Counted from the first letter of the stretch, positions 33,897-42,835 are shown. The stretch: DNA of 64,000 bases from CAVTSA01 sp963737225 (GCA_963737225.1 CAVTSA010000017.1:434001-498000); one strand, 5' to 3'. The notes: generated from the letters alone by a model not told the origin. Numbers and translations: made by a program.

Positions 33897-34973
33897 GTGA
33901 TGGGACCCGTGAAGGTCGGGCTGGTCGGGGCTGGAAACGTGACGCCGCTGTACCTCCCCAACCTGCTGCCGGCACCCGGGATCGAGGTGGCCGCGATCAG
34001 CGACCTCTCTTCCGCGGTAGCGACCGCCAGAGCCGCCGAATACGGCATCTCGACCGTGCTCACCCCGGACCAGGTGATCGACCATCCCGAGATCGAGCTG
34101 ATCCTGAACTTCACCCCGATCCCGGAGCACGCCGCGCTCACCCGGCGTGCGCTGGCCGCCGGCAAGCACGTCTACTCCGAAAAGCCACTGGCCACGAGCA
34201 CGGCGGAAGCGGTAGCGCTGGTGAAGGATGCAGAGCGCCGCGGGCTCCGGCTCGGGTGCGCCCCCGACACCCTGCTCGGATCCGGGCTCCAGGCGGCGCG
34301 CTCGGCCCTGGAGGCAGGTGCCGCCGGCCGCCCGCTCGGCGCCGGGGCGTTCATGCTCCGGCAGACGTCGCCCAGCGCCCCCTACGCGACCGACTCGTTC
34401 GCCCTGCGCGACATGGCGCCCTACTACGTGACGATGCTGGTCACGCTGTTCGGACCTGCCCGGCGTGTCGTCGGCCTCAGCCAGACCCTGACCGCAGCCC
34501 AGGCGGAGCAGCGCGTCGGGGAGGACCCGATCTCGTTCGGCGCACTGATCGAGTTCGACGGTCGCCTGCTCGCCACACTGCTGCTCGGGTGGGGAACCGG
34601 CCACCGCTCGGAGGTCCCGTCGGTCCACGTCTACGGCTCGCTCGGGGACCTGACCGTTCCCAACCCGAACGTGTTCGGCGAAGCCGCTTCGCTCCGTCTC
34701 TACGATGAGGCCGCGGCGAGAGTCGTCGAGGGCAGCGTGCAGCCTCCGGACTGGCCACGCCAGCAGCGGGGCCTGGGGGTGGCCGAGATGGCGGAGGCGA
34801 TCCGGGAAGACCGGCCGCCCCGCGCCGCCGGCGACCTCGCGGCGCACGTCGTGGAGGTCATCGAGGGGATCATCACGGCCTCCACGGAGGGCCACCCGGT
34901 CGATCTTCAGACGAGCTTCGTCCTTCCCCGGCCGCTTCCCGCGGCTGACCGCGCACGTCTGCTGGGACGCTGA
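33897..34973 (+). CDS. Gfo/Idh/MocA-family oxidoreductase
   Basis: 358 residues. The Rossmann motif is KVGLVGAGNVTPLYLPNLL at the N-terminus, and HVYSEKPLATSTAEAVAL contains the EKP lysine shared by the family. The C-terminal alpha/beta domain binds a sugar or inositol-type substrate. The second-domain catalytic Asp/His pair is less clear than usual (DMAPYYVTML). The start is the GTG at 33897 or the ATG at 33900. Together with the preceding IolE-like gene, it suggests cyclitol or sugar oxidation and dehydration. Confidence 0.8.
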   Translation: MMGPVKVGLVGAGNVTPLYLPNLLPAPGIEVAAISDLSSAVATARAAEYGISTVLTPDQVIDHPEIELILNFTPIPEHAALTRRALAAGKHVYSEKPLATSTAEAVALVKDAERRGLRLGCAPDTLLGSGLQAARSALEAGAAGRPLGAGAFMLRQTSPSAPYATDSFALRDMAPYYVTMLVTLFGPARRVVGLSQTLTAAQAEQRVGEDPISFGALIEFDGRLLATLLLGWGTGHRSEVPSVHVYGSLGDLTVPNPNVFGEAASLRLYDEAAARVVEGSVQPPDWPRQQRGLGVAEMAEAIREDRPPRAAGDLAAHVVEVIEGIITASTEGHPVDLQTSFVLPRPLPAADRARLLGR

Positions 34974-35448
34974 CCCCAGCCGTCAGAGTGTCCGCACTCT
35001 GGCCGTCCGCGGCGTCGGGTGGCGTGGGAGCGTCGGCACGCTGGGCCTCGGGGCCGCGCGGCACCACCTGCTCCCACCGGGCGCGGGTGCCGGGCGGAAT
35101 GACCACGGCCGGCTCCGCACGGCGGCCGAGCGACGGCAGGCGCAGGCTGCGGTCCAGCTGCACCGCATACAAGAGCGGCGCCAGCGCGAGGACGGAGAGC
35201 AGCACCAGGAGGTTGGAGATGGCGGCCAGGCTCTGTTCGGTGGCGTAGGTCAGGGAGTGGACGAGGTCGGCCCCTCCCAGGAGGGCCAGATCGGCGACCA
35301 CCAGCAGGAGCTCCACCAGGGATCCCGCCAGCGCCCAGCGGGCGGCACGAGGTGCCCGACGGCGTCCCCGGAAAGCGAACACCGCGGCCAGCAGCGCCGC
35401 CACCACCTGAGGCATTCCGCAGGCGACGGTCGCCAGCGCGAACGTCAT
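34873..35448 (-). CDS. Membrane protein with cytoplasmic low-complexity tail
   Basis: About 191 residues. The start MTFALATVACGMPQVVAALLAAVF overlaps the stop of the partner gene at 35445 (ATGA). Three hydrophobic segments fall in the first 100 residues, and a Pro/Asp/Ser-rich tail follows. The tail overlaps the end of the Gfo/Idh gene antisense by about 100 bases. No family recognised. With its partner it forms a two-gene membrane unit transcribed away from the type VII-like locus. Confidence 0.55.
   Translation of the reverse strand: MTFALATVACGMPQVVAALLAAVFAFRGRRRAPRAARWALAGSLVELLLVVADLALLGGADLVHSLTYATEQSLAAISNLLVLLSVLALAPLLYAVQLDRSLRLPSLGRRAEPAVVIPPGTRARWEQVVPRGPEAQRADAPTPPDAADGQSADTLTAGVSVPADVRGQPREAAGEGRSSSEDRPGGPPWRP
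34982..34999. repeat. GTCAGAGTGTCCGCACTC repeat, copy 2
   Basis: Identical to 13255-13272. Here it is followed by TGG, so CAGAGTG/CACTCTG form a perfect 7-bp hairpin directly after the Gfo/Idh gene stop. Possible terminator or dispersed element. Confidence 0.5.
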
Positions 35449-35765
35449 CCGCCTCGCTCCGGCAGGCCCCCGCGATCGGCGAGGACCGCGAACACGAGGA
35501 GAATCCACCCGGCACCCTCCAGCACGGCCTCGACGAACTCGACCGCGAAGGCCCCGGTGACGACCCGCTGTATGGAGCCGGGGCCGAACACGCTGTCGAC
35601 GAGGGTGAGCCAGAGGATCTCGAAGGCGGCCGCCAGCAGCAACGCCACGCCGCCGGCGAAGCAGAGCCGTCCGGCACGGCGAGAGCGCGGGCGCAGCGCC
35701 AGACCGAGCATCAGACCGGTGACGGCGAACAGCACCTGCAGCAGCTGGGTGATGACCGGGACCAT
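35445..35765 (-). CDS. Small multi-pass membrane protein
   Basis: 106 residues starting MVPVITQLLQVLFAVTGLMLGLALRPRSRRAG. Three hydrophobic stretches are visible, the second being CFAGGVALLLAAAFEILWLTLV and the third EAVLEGAGWILLVFAVLAD. The ATG at 35765 fits the first helix; the open frame to 36014 is not hydrophobic and overlaps the opposite gene. It overlaps its downstream partner by 4 bases. Function unknown; the layout suggests a two-subunit membrane complex. Confidence 0.6.
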   Translation of the reverse strand: MVPVITQLLQVLFAVTGLMLGLALRPRSRRAGRLCFAGGVALLLAAAFEILWLTLVDSVFGPGSIQRVVTGAFAVEFVEAVLEGAGWILLVFAVLADRGGLPERGG

Positions 35766-35922
35766 GGCGGCGCGGGAACCCAAGGTACCGATCGCCGGCC
35801 GTCGCCAGACGGCCTCGCGCGGGACAGCCCAGGTCGGATAGGATGGCCGCAGATGGTGCGTGTGCCGGGGGCCCGTGGCGGGGGACCGACCCAGCCGATG
35901 TGTGGGGCGCTGTGAAAGGTCG

Positions 35923-37359
35923 ATGACGAGCCGCGATTGCCGAAATCGCCTCTCGCTCGCCGGTCGCTTCCTGCTGATCGCGGGAATCGCCATGATCCTG
36001 CTGCTCGGCTTCAACGCGGCCAGGCTCTCGGTCCAGGGTCCGACGCGCGCCTACGCCACCACGCAGACGCTCGGTACGACCCAGGTGCAGTGGGACCTCG
36101 CCGGGCTCGCCTACCTGCCCTGGTCGGGGGTCGACGGCAGCTACGGACCGCAGACCACGGAGGCGGTAGAGGCGTTCCAGTCCAACGTCTGCATCGCCGT
36201 CGATGGAATCGCCGGCGCCCAGACCGACGGCTCCCTGGGCACGGTGGTGGCGGAGGTCCAGGCCCGGGCCGGCGCCACCCAGGACGGCCTGTACGGCCCG
36301 CAGACCAAAGCTGACGTCGAGGCTTACCAGCAGGCGCACGGACTCGCCGTAGACGGTCAGGCCGGGGCGATCACGATGCGGGCGATGGGCATCGTCCGCG
36401 TCCACTCGTGTGCACCGCCTCCGCCGACCCCCGCTCCGCATACCCCGACCCCGGCGCCCCGCACGCCGACCCCGGCGCCGCCGGCACCCGCTCCGCCGCC
36501 CCCAGCCACACCGACACCGTCGCCTGTGCCGACCGCCGCTCCGACCCCGGCGCGGACTGCGGTGCCGACGCCGGCCCCGACCGCCACCCCGGCACCAACC
36601 GCCACCCCGGCACCGACCGCCAGCCCGGCACCGACCGCCAGCCCGGCACCGGTGCCGACCATGGCGCCTCCGCCGGCGCCGAGTCCGACTCCCGGAACCT
36701 CGACCGGCAGCGGCGGGGCGCCTCCGGGCGGCGGAACGTCCCCTGGCGGCGGCGGGAACCCGGGCACTGGAGGGAATCCCGGCGGCGGCCAGCCTGGTGG
36801 GGTGGTGACGGTGATCCCGCCCTCGACCCCGGTCCCCACGCCGTCGTCGACCCCGGCTCCGAAACAGAGCTGCGTGCCGATGCTGCAGCCGGCCCTCGCG
36901 CCACTCCTGCAGCCGTGTGTCCCCGTTCCGAGTCCGACCCCCAGCGCCAAGCCGAGCCCTGGGTCCTTGAGCGGTGTCGTGACGTCGGGGAGCGGCGGGA
37001 GCCCCGGCGGCGGTAGTGGGCAGAACGGCGCCGGCGGGAACGGCGGCGGCGGTGGCGGCTCCGGGTCGGGCGGTGGGTCCGGATCCAGCGCCGGCGGGAC
37101 GGGCGGGTCCGGCGGCAGTACCAACGGGGCTGGAGGGGTCACCGGCACGCCGGCGGGAGGCGTGACCCCGACGCCCGCTCCCCAGACCTCACCCGGCAGC
37201 CCGCAGGCGGTGGTGGTCAAGGACGTGGCGCTGGTGGCCTCCTCGGGCGATGGTCTCGCCTGGCCCGCCGTCCTCGGTGGTCTCGCGCTGTTCCTGGGTC
37301 TGGCGCTGCTGCTGCTGGCGCGGCGAACCCCGAGCCGCGCCGCCTCTCCGCGCAGGTAG
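35923..37359 (+). CDS. Membrane-anchored protein with two peptidoglycan-binding domains and long Pro/Thr and Gly stalk
   Basis: About 478 residues. An N-terminal membrane segment lies at residues 10-32. Two PG-binding-1 repeats follow (VDGSYGPQTTEAVEAFQ and QDGLYGPQTKADVEAYQ). Then comes a Pro/Thr/Ala repeat region (about 165-260), a Gly/Ser-rich region (about 260-425), and a C-terminal helix, LGGLALFLGLALLLLARR, with a basic tail. The layout resembles a wall-spanning anchored surface protein. It opens the type VII-like locus and may organise the export site at the wall. The ATG at 35923 is chosen at the first helix. Confidence 0.75.
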   Translation: MTSRDCRNRLSLAGRFLLIAGIAMILLLGFNAARLSVQGPTRAYATTQTLGTTQVQWDLAGLAYLPWSGVDGSYGPQTTEAVEAFQSNVCIAVDGIAGAQTDGSLGTVVAEVQARAGATQDGLYGPQTKADVEAYQQAHGLAVDGQAGAITMRAMGIVRVHSCAPPPPTPAPHTPTPAPRTPTPAPPAPAPPPPATPTPSPVPTAAPTPARTAVPTPAPTATPAPTATPAPTASPAPTASPAPVPTMAPPPAPSPTPGTSTGSGGAPPGGGTSPGGGGNPGTGGNPGGGQPGGVVTVIPPSTPVPTPSSTPAPKQSCVPMLQPALAPLLQPCVPVPSPTPSAKPSPGSLSGVVTSGSGGSPGGGSGQNGAGGNGGGGGGSGSGGGSGSSAGGTGGSGGSTNGAGGVTGTPAGGVTPTPAPQTSPGSPQAVVVKDVALVASSGDGLAWPAVLGGLALFLGLALLLLARRTPSRAASPRR

Positions 37360-37406
37360 CCCGCACGCAGGGTCCAGCACTCGACTTCGGCACGCTGACC
37401 TACGCG

Positions 37407-37754
37407 TTGACGCGCCCGCTGACACTGGTCGGGCGGGCGACCGGCGACTGGCGGACGGCGCCCGACCTGGACCTGGATCCCCTGGATGCGAGCCGCGTGG
37501 TGTCCCGCCGGCACGCGAACCTCGAGTGCGGGGCGCGGGGAGTGTTTCTTCGTGATCTCGGCTCCACGAACGGAACCGCGGTCGCTGGACGCCGCCTCGA
37601 GACGGAGGAGCTGGTCCGGCTCCGCGACGGCGACCTCGTCAGCTTCGGAGGCGTCGAGGCCCGCTTTCTGGCCGCGGCCGCCTGGCCGGAGGGACTGCAG
37701 CCGGCCTGGGTCCCCGGCGTCCGCGAGGACCTGACCCGCCCCGGCCCCCGCTGA
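37407..37754 (+). CDS. FHA-domain protein
   Basis: About 115 residues. LTLVGRATGDW, VVSRRHANLECGARGVFLRDLGSTNGTAVAGRRL and LVRLRDGDLVSFGG make a complete forkhead-associated fold, including the SRRH and STNGT phosphothreonine-binding loops. The TTG at 37407 is the first recognised start, but the frame is open upstream (LDFGTLTYAL) and may begin nearer 37370. It lies just before the EssC-type gene; together with the Ser/Thr kinase at 42961 it could form a phospho-signalling pair. Confidence 0.75.
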   Translation: MTRPLTLVGRATGDWRTAPDLDLDPLDASRVVSRRHANLECGARGVFLRDLGSTNGTAVAGRRLETEELVRLRDGDLVSFGGVEARFLAAAAWPEGLQPAWVPGVREDLTRPGPR

Positions 37755-37769
37755 CCCCCGCCGGTTGAC

Positions 37770-37791
37770 CCCCGACTGCCGGCACTCAGGG
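37770..37791. repeat. Dispersed TGCCGGCA-centred palindrome, copy 2
   Basis: CCCCGACTGCCGGCACTCAG with a following GG. It is palindromic around TGCCGGCA, with matching CCC/GGG and GA/TC positions. It shares 16 bp (CCCCGACTGCCGGCAC) with the reverse complement of 46825-46846. It lies in the 244-base space between the FHA gene and essC, where nothing else was recognised. Confidence 0.5.
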
Positions 37792-37998
37792 AAATCCGGG
37801 GAGGTCCGTCTCGGGGGCGAATCCCAAACTGAAGGGCCCGCTCAAAGAGTGCGATGACCCGGGGGGACGGCCACCGCGGCATTCGCCCCCGACCGCGGCG
37901 CCAGCCGCGGGGCCGAAGGCCAGATAGGAAAGGGAGTCGTCTTCCCTCGGGGGGCCTGCGGGGGGCACCCCCGCATGTGCATGTAACCTCTACCCCCG

Positions 37999-40900
37999 GT
38001 GGAGTTGCGGACCCGCGTCGAGGTCCCAGGGCGCCCGGCCGAGGACCTCTACCTGGACATCGACGGCGACCGCCGGGTCGCCGACCTGACCCAGGTACTC
38101 GCCCAGAGAGAAGGTCTGCGGGCACCACCCGGGTTTCTCGGCCTCTACTGCCGCCGTACCGCCGCCTGGCTCGATCGCACGGCCACCGTCCGCCAGACCG
38201 GCATCCGCGCCGGAGACGAGCTGCTGCTCGCGCCGCATGGAGCGCTGGTCCAGGGGTCGGACGGAACCGCCCCTGCCACGCTGCTCCTGGTCACCGGCGG
38301 CCCCCAGGCCGGCCGCCGCTTCCCGCTGACACCCGGCGTCTACTCCGTGGGCCGGGCCCCAGAATGCGACGTCGTGATCCTGGACCCGACGCTGTCCCGC
38401 CTTCACCTCACGCTGCGCGTGGCCAAGGACGGCGCCGTCACCGTCGTCGACGAGCGCTCCAGCCACGGGACGTTGATCGAAGGCCGGCCGCTCGGGGGGC
38501 CCACGCTGCTCCGGCCCGGCCAGGAGATCGAGGCCGGCCGGACGCTGCTGGGCTTCGCCGGCACCACGGCGACCAGCGTCGGCTTCCTCGACGACCAGGG
38601 CCGGGTGGCGCTCAACCGCCCCCCACGCATGGTCCCGAGGCCCCCGCCAGTCGAGTTCGAGGCGCCGGCGGTACCCGAGCGTCGACGCGGGAACACGCTC
38701 TCCGTGAGCGCGACGATCGGCGGCGCGGCGATGGGCCTGGTCTTCGTACTGGTCCTGAAGCAGGCCGCGTACCTCCTGTTCGCGCTGCTGGGGCCGGTCG
38801 TGATGCTCGGCCAGTGGATCGAGGAGAAGATCACCGGCCGGCGGTCGTTCCGTGGTCAGTCGTTCGAGTTCCGGGAGGAGCTGATCGGCATCAACGAGGG
38901 GATGGCGGATACCTACGCCGCGGAGCGCCGCTTCCAGCGTTCACTGGCGCCCGACCTCGCCACGCTGGCGCTGCGCTGCGCACGCATCAGCCCCGACCTG
39001 TGGGAGCGGCGGGCCGGGGACCCGGACTTCCTGTACCTGCGCCTGGGCTGGGGCGACACCCGCTCCCGGATCACGCTCAAGGTCCCCGGCGGCGGCGATC
39101 CCGGTCTGCGCCACCTGGTCGACGACGTCTCCAGCACCTACCAGGCGATGTCCACGGTCCCGGTGTCGATTCCGCTCAAGGAGGTCGGCTCGGTGGGGAT
39201 CGCCGGGAGCCCGAGGGACGCGCTCGGCCTCGCCCGGGCCCTGCTGCTGCAGGTGGCGGCGCTGCACAGCCCGGAGCAGGTGATGATCGTCGCCGCCGTC
39301 GCGCCGGCGCAGGAGAGCGAATGGCGCTGGCTGGGCTGGCTGCCCCACCTGCGACCGGAGTCGCCGGCCCTGCCCGGTGACGCGCTGGTCACCGGGCGTG
39401 TCCGCGGCCGGGAGCTCACGGACCGCCTGCTCCAGCTCCTGGATGAGCGGCGGGCGGCCTCGAAAACCGCGTATGGAAGTGCGCGGGCCACCGGCGGGGC
39501 GTCCGTCGTGGCGCTGCTCGACGCCGACGCGGAGCTGCCCCGCGACGCCGTGGACCGGCTGCTGACGGAAGGGCCCGCGTACGAGATCCACGTGGTGTGG
39601 CTGGGCAAATCGCTGAACGAGCTGCCCAGCGCGTGCGGGGCCGTCATCGACCTCGACCCCTACTCCAGCGCCCCCTCCGTCCTGGTGATGGGAGAGGCGC
39701 GGGCCCTGCCGGCGCTGGCACCCGACCTGGCACCCCCCGCGGTCGCCGACGAGATGGCGCGCAACCTGGCCCCGATCCGCGACCTGGAGGCCTCCGCCCA
39801 GGCGGCGGACATCCCCCGCCACGTGAGCCTGCTCCGGCTTCTGGAGCTGGATCGCGACCCGATCGAGCGCACGCGGCAGCGCTGGCGGCACGATGATGGC
39901 CGGCTGGGCGCCCGGCTGGGGATCGCGGCCGGTCACCAGCCGTGCGCGATCAGCATGCGCCACGACGGCCCCCACGCCCTGGCCGGAGGCATGACGGGGT
40001 CCGGGAAGTCCGAGCTTCTGCAGACGCTGGTCGCATCCCTGGCCGCGGACCACTCGCCGGCCAGGCTCACGTTCATCCTGATCGACTACAAGGGAGGCGC
40101 CGCCTTCCGGGACTGCATCGAGCTGCCCCAAACCGTCGGTTTCGTCACCGACCTCGACGGGCACCTGGTGAACCGCGCCCTGACCAGCCTCCGCGCGGAG
40201 CTGCGGTACCGCGAAGAGGTGCTCCGGGAACACGCTTGCCGCGACCTCATCGAGTTCGAGGAGCGCCACCCCGCCGAGGCCTTTCCGAGCCTCGTGATCG
40301 TGGTCGACGAGTTCGCCGCTTTGAAGGACGAGTTGCCCGAGTTCGTCGACGGCATGGTGGACATCGCCCAGCGGGGCCGCAGCCTCGGCATCCACATGGT
40401 GCTGGCGACCCAGCGGCCGGCGGGCGTGATCTCCGACCGCATCCGCACCAACACCAACCTGCGGCTCGCACTGCGGTTCTCGGACACCGACGAGAGCCGG
40501 GACGTGGTCGGTACCGACGACGCCGCACGGCCCGGGCTGCCCCGCGGCCGCGCGTTCATGCGCGCCGGCCCCGGGGTGCTGATCGAGTTTCAGGCCGCGC
40601 ACGCCAGCGGACGCACGCTCACCGAAGGAGGGCCGGCGCCGATCAGCGTCCGGGACCTCGACGTAGGGGGAGAGCCGGTCGAGGAGGCCGGAGGCCGGGA
40701 GCACGACGTGTCGAGCCCCACCGACCTCATGCGGGTGGTCACCACGGTCGGGCAGGTCCAGCGCGAACTGCGGTTGCCGGCCCCGCGCCGGCCCTGGCTG
40801 GAGCCGCTGCCCGCGGTGCTCACCGAAGCCGACCTCGCGACGTACGCCGGCGGGGAGCGGACCCCACTCCGGGCCTCGCTCGGTCTGCTCGACGACCCGC

Positions 40901-42378
40901 GCCGGCAGCGACAGGCCCTGTCCTACTTCCACCTCGACCTCGACGGCACGCTGCTCGTCTACGGCGCCACCGGCAGCGGCAAGACCACGCTGCTGCGCTG
41001 GATCGCGGCCTCGCTCGCCCGCCAGCTCTCCCCCGATGAGCTGCACCTGTACGGTCTCGACTTCGCCACCCGGGGGCTCCGCCCGCTGGCCGGCTTCCCG
41101 CATACCGGTGCCATCGCGTCCGGAGACGAGCCCGATCGTGCCCAGCGCCTCCTCGCGTACCTGCGCGGCGAGGTCGAGCGACGCAAGACTCTGCTGGCGG
41201 GCGTCGGTGCGTCCACCCTCGCTGAGTACAACCAGCTGGCCCACGAGCCGCTCCCCCACCTGCTTCTGCTGGTCGACGGCTACTCCGGGTTCGCGGCCGC
41301 GCTCGAGGACGTGGACTTCGGCGCCCCCATCCAGATGCTGCAGGCGCTGATCTCCGAGGGGCGGTCGATGGGCCTGGCGACGGTGCTCGCGGGCGATACC
41401 GCAAGCTCGGTGCCGGGGAGGATCACCGCCAGCGTGACCCGGCGGCTGGTGCTGCGCATGGTCAGCGACGACGAGTACGCGTTCGTGGGCCTGGACCGCG
41501 TGCTGTACCGGGACGCGAACCTGCCCCCGGGTCGCGGCTTCGTGGATCAGCAGTTCGAGCTGCAGGTCCCGATCGTCGGCGATCGACCCGCCGGCAGCGC
41601 CCAGGCGGCGGCGCTGGACCAGCTCGCCGACGATCTGCGCCGTCGCTTCCCACGTCCGCGCGTGCCACGGATACGGCTTCTGCCGCTTCGGCTCAAGCGC
41701 AGCGAGCTGCCGGCGCCGGCGGGGCCGATGGAAGCCATCCCGGGCCTGGTCGACGGCCAGGAGCCGGTACCCGCCTGCCTGAACCTGCGGCGCGACGGCC
41801 ATCTGCTGGTCGCCGGTCCCCGGCGCAGCGGGCGCAGCACCACCCTGATGGCGATCGCCGCCTCGCTGGCGAGGGCGCCGCGCCCGGTGCCGATGGTGCT
41901 GCTCGCGCCCCGGAGGCAGAGCCCGCTGGCCGGCGCCCCCTGGTGGGCGGCGGCGGCGGCCGGTCCCGACGAGTGCGGGCAGCTGGCCGACCGGCTGGTC
42001 GCGGTCCTGCGCGGGATGCCCGATCCGGCGGGCCTGGACCTGTCAGCCGGAGCCGTGGTGATGGTGGACGACGGGGACGAGCTGTTCGAAGGGACCGCCG
42101 GGGGGTCGCTCGAACAGCTGGCGCAGGCGGCTCGAGACGCGGATCTGCGGCTCGTGTTCGCGTCCGACACGCAGGCCGCCCACCGCCAGTTCGGAGGCGT
42201 GCTCGCACAGGTCCAGCGCGACCGCTTCGGGATCCTGCTCGACGCCGACCCCACCCTCGACGGGACCCTGGTCGGGGGGGTGTCCCTGCCCCGCCGGCGT
42301 GGGCCGCTGCCGCCTGGCCGCGCGATCCTCGTGCTGGCCGGCGAGGTGGAGACGCTGCAGATCGCCGGCGAAGCCTGA
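37999..42378 (+). CDS. essC: EssC-type type VII secretion ATPase with ubiquitin-like and FHA domains
   Basis: 1459 residues. The N-terminus (1-80) is YukD/ubiquitin-like, ending GIRAGDELLLAP. An FHA domain follows (about 95-190, GRAPECDVVIL, LSRLHLTL, SSHGTLIEG), then a membrane region (about 235-275). FtsK domain 1 is complete: Walker A GMTGSGKSE near 663 and Walker B LVIVVDEFAAL near 765. Domain 2 keeps GATGSGKTT near 989, but its Walker B reads LLLLVDGYSG. Domain 3 is degenerate (GPRRSGRST near 1273). The protein is the motor and central membrane component that exports WXG100 substrates. The GTG at 37999 is the likely start. Confidence 0.9.
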   Translation: MELRTRVEVPGRPAEDLYLDIDGDRRVADLTQVLAQREGLRAPPGFLGLYCRRTAAWLDRTATVRQTGIRAGDELLLAPHGALVQGSDGTAPATLLLVTGGPQAGRRFPLTPGVYSVGRAPECDVVILDPTLSRLHLTLRVAKDGAVTVVDERSSHGTLIEGRPLGGPTLLRPGQEIEAGRTLLGFAGTTATSVGFLDDQGRVALNRPPRMVPRPPPVEFEAPAVPERRRGNTLSVSATIGGAAMGLVFVLVLKQAAYLLFALLGPVVMLGQWIEEKITGRRSFRGQSFEFREELIGINEGMADTYAAERRFQRSLAPDLATLALRCARISPDLWERRAGDPDFLYLRLGWGDTRSRITLKVPGGGDPGLRHLVDDVSSTYQAMSTVPVSIPLKEVGSVGIAGSPRDALGLARALLLQVAALHSPEQVMIVAAVAPAQESEWRWLGWLPHLRPESPALPGDALVTGRVRGRELTDRLLQLLDERRAASKTAYGSARATGGASVVALLDADAELPRDAVDRLLTEGPAYEIHVVWLGKSLNELPSACGAVIDLDPYSSAPSVLVMGEARALPALAPDLAPPAVADEMARNLAPIRDLEASAQAADIPRHVSLLRLLELDRDPIERTRQRWRHDDGRLGARLGIAAGHQPCAISMRHDGPHALAGGMTGSGKSELLQTLVASLAADHSPARLTFILIDYKGGAAFRDCIELPQTVGFVTDLDGHLVNRALTSLRAELRYREEVLREHACRDLIEFEERHPAEAFPSLVIVVDEFAALKDELPEFVDGMVDIAQRGRSLGIHMVLATQRPAGVISDRIRTNTNLRLALRFSDTDESRDVVGTDDAARPGLPRGRAFMRAGPGVLIEFQAAHASGRTLTEGGPAPISVRDLDVGGEPVEEAGGREHDVSSPTDLMRVVTTVGQVQRELRLPAPRRPWLEPLPAVLTEADLATYAGGERTPLRASLGLLDDPRRQRQALSYFHLDLDGTLLVYGATGSGKTTLLRWIAASLARQLSPDELHLYGLDFATRGLRPLAGFPHTGAIASGDEPDRAQRLLAYLRGEVERRKTLLAGVGASTLAEYNQLAHEPLPHLLLLVDGYSGFAAALEDVDFGAPIQMLQALISEGRSMGLATVLAGDTASSVPGRITASVTRRLVLRMVSDDEYAFVGLDRVLYRDANLPPGRGFVDQQFELQVPIVGDRPAGSAQAAALDQLADDLRRRFPRPRVPRIRLLPLRLKRSELPAPAGPMEAIPGLVDGQEPVPACLNLRRDGHLLVAGPRRSGRSTTLMAIAASLARAPRPVPMVLLAPRRQSPLAGAPWWAAAAAGPDECGQLADRLVAVLRGMPDPAGLDLSAGAVVMVDDGDELFEGTAGGSLEQLAQAARDADLRLVFASDTQAAHRQFGGVLAQVQRDRFGILLDADPTLDGTLVGGVSLPRRRGPLPPGRAILVLAGEVETLQIAGEA

Positions 42379-42435
42379 CGCAGGGCGGTCAGACCCCCGA
42401 CGACCCGCGCGCCGGCGCCGGGCGCGCCATAAAGG

Positions 42436-42512
42436 GTGGCTCACGAGGGCGATTGGTGCACCAATTCCCCATTCCGAACACCGCAACCGGGCGGTTGGTG
42501 CACCAACCGCCG
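42436..42512. repeat. Paired GGTGCACC palindrome repeat, copy 2
   Basis: TTGGTGCACCAA at 42453-42464 and again at 42495-42506, starts exactly 42 bp apart. The spacer (CCCCATTCCG...CCGCAACCGG) resembles that of copy 3 in reverse. The upstream GTGGCTCACGAGGGCGA (42436-42452) is repeated before copy 4. It lies between the convergent essC and WXG100-like genes. Confidence 0.8.
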
Positions 42513-42550
42513 TCTCCGGTGCCTTTGGGAACCCGGTTCGTTCCCTGGTG

Positions 42551-42835
42551 CTAGTTGCCGCCCGCCGAAAGGATCCCCGCGACGATCTTGGCCAGCGACT
42601 GGCTCATCTGCTGCAGGTCCGCGTGCATCTGCTTCGTCGACTTCTGGATCGCCGGGTACGCCTGGCCGCGGTAGTCGTTCGCGTAGTTGCCCTGGAAGGC
42701 CTGGTTGGCATTCAGGTTGTTCGCGAGCGTGGTGAGCTTCTGGAGCGCCGCCGGCAGATCGCCGTTGACGTAGGCGCTCAGCTGCTGCACCTGGGCCTGG
42801 GCCGCGCTGTCGGCACTGACGAGTCCGCCTGCCAT
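42551..42835 (-). CDS. WXG100-like small helical protein, candidate type VII substrate
   Basis: 94 residues, two helices around a central turn. The turn reads AFQGNYANDYRG, so Phe replaces the Trp of the WxG motif while the Gly and the following aromatic pattern fit. Gln/Ala-rich amphipathic helices flank it (QVQQLSAYVNGDLPAALQKL and KQMHADLQQMSQSLAKIV). GGAGGAAC lies upstream of the ATG. It is next to essC on the opposite strand, so it is probably a secreted or structural substrate of that ATPase. Confidence 0.75.
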   Translation of the reverse strand: MAGGLVSADSAAQAQVQQLSAYVNGDLPAALQKLTTLANNLNANQAFQGNYANDYRGQAYPAIQKSTKQMHADLQQMSQSLAKIVAGILSAGGN

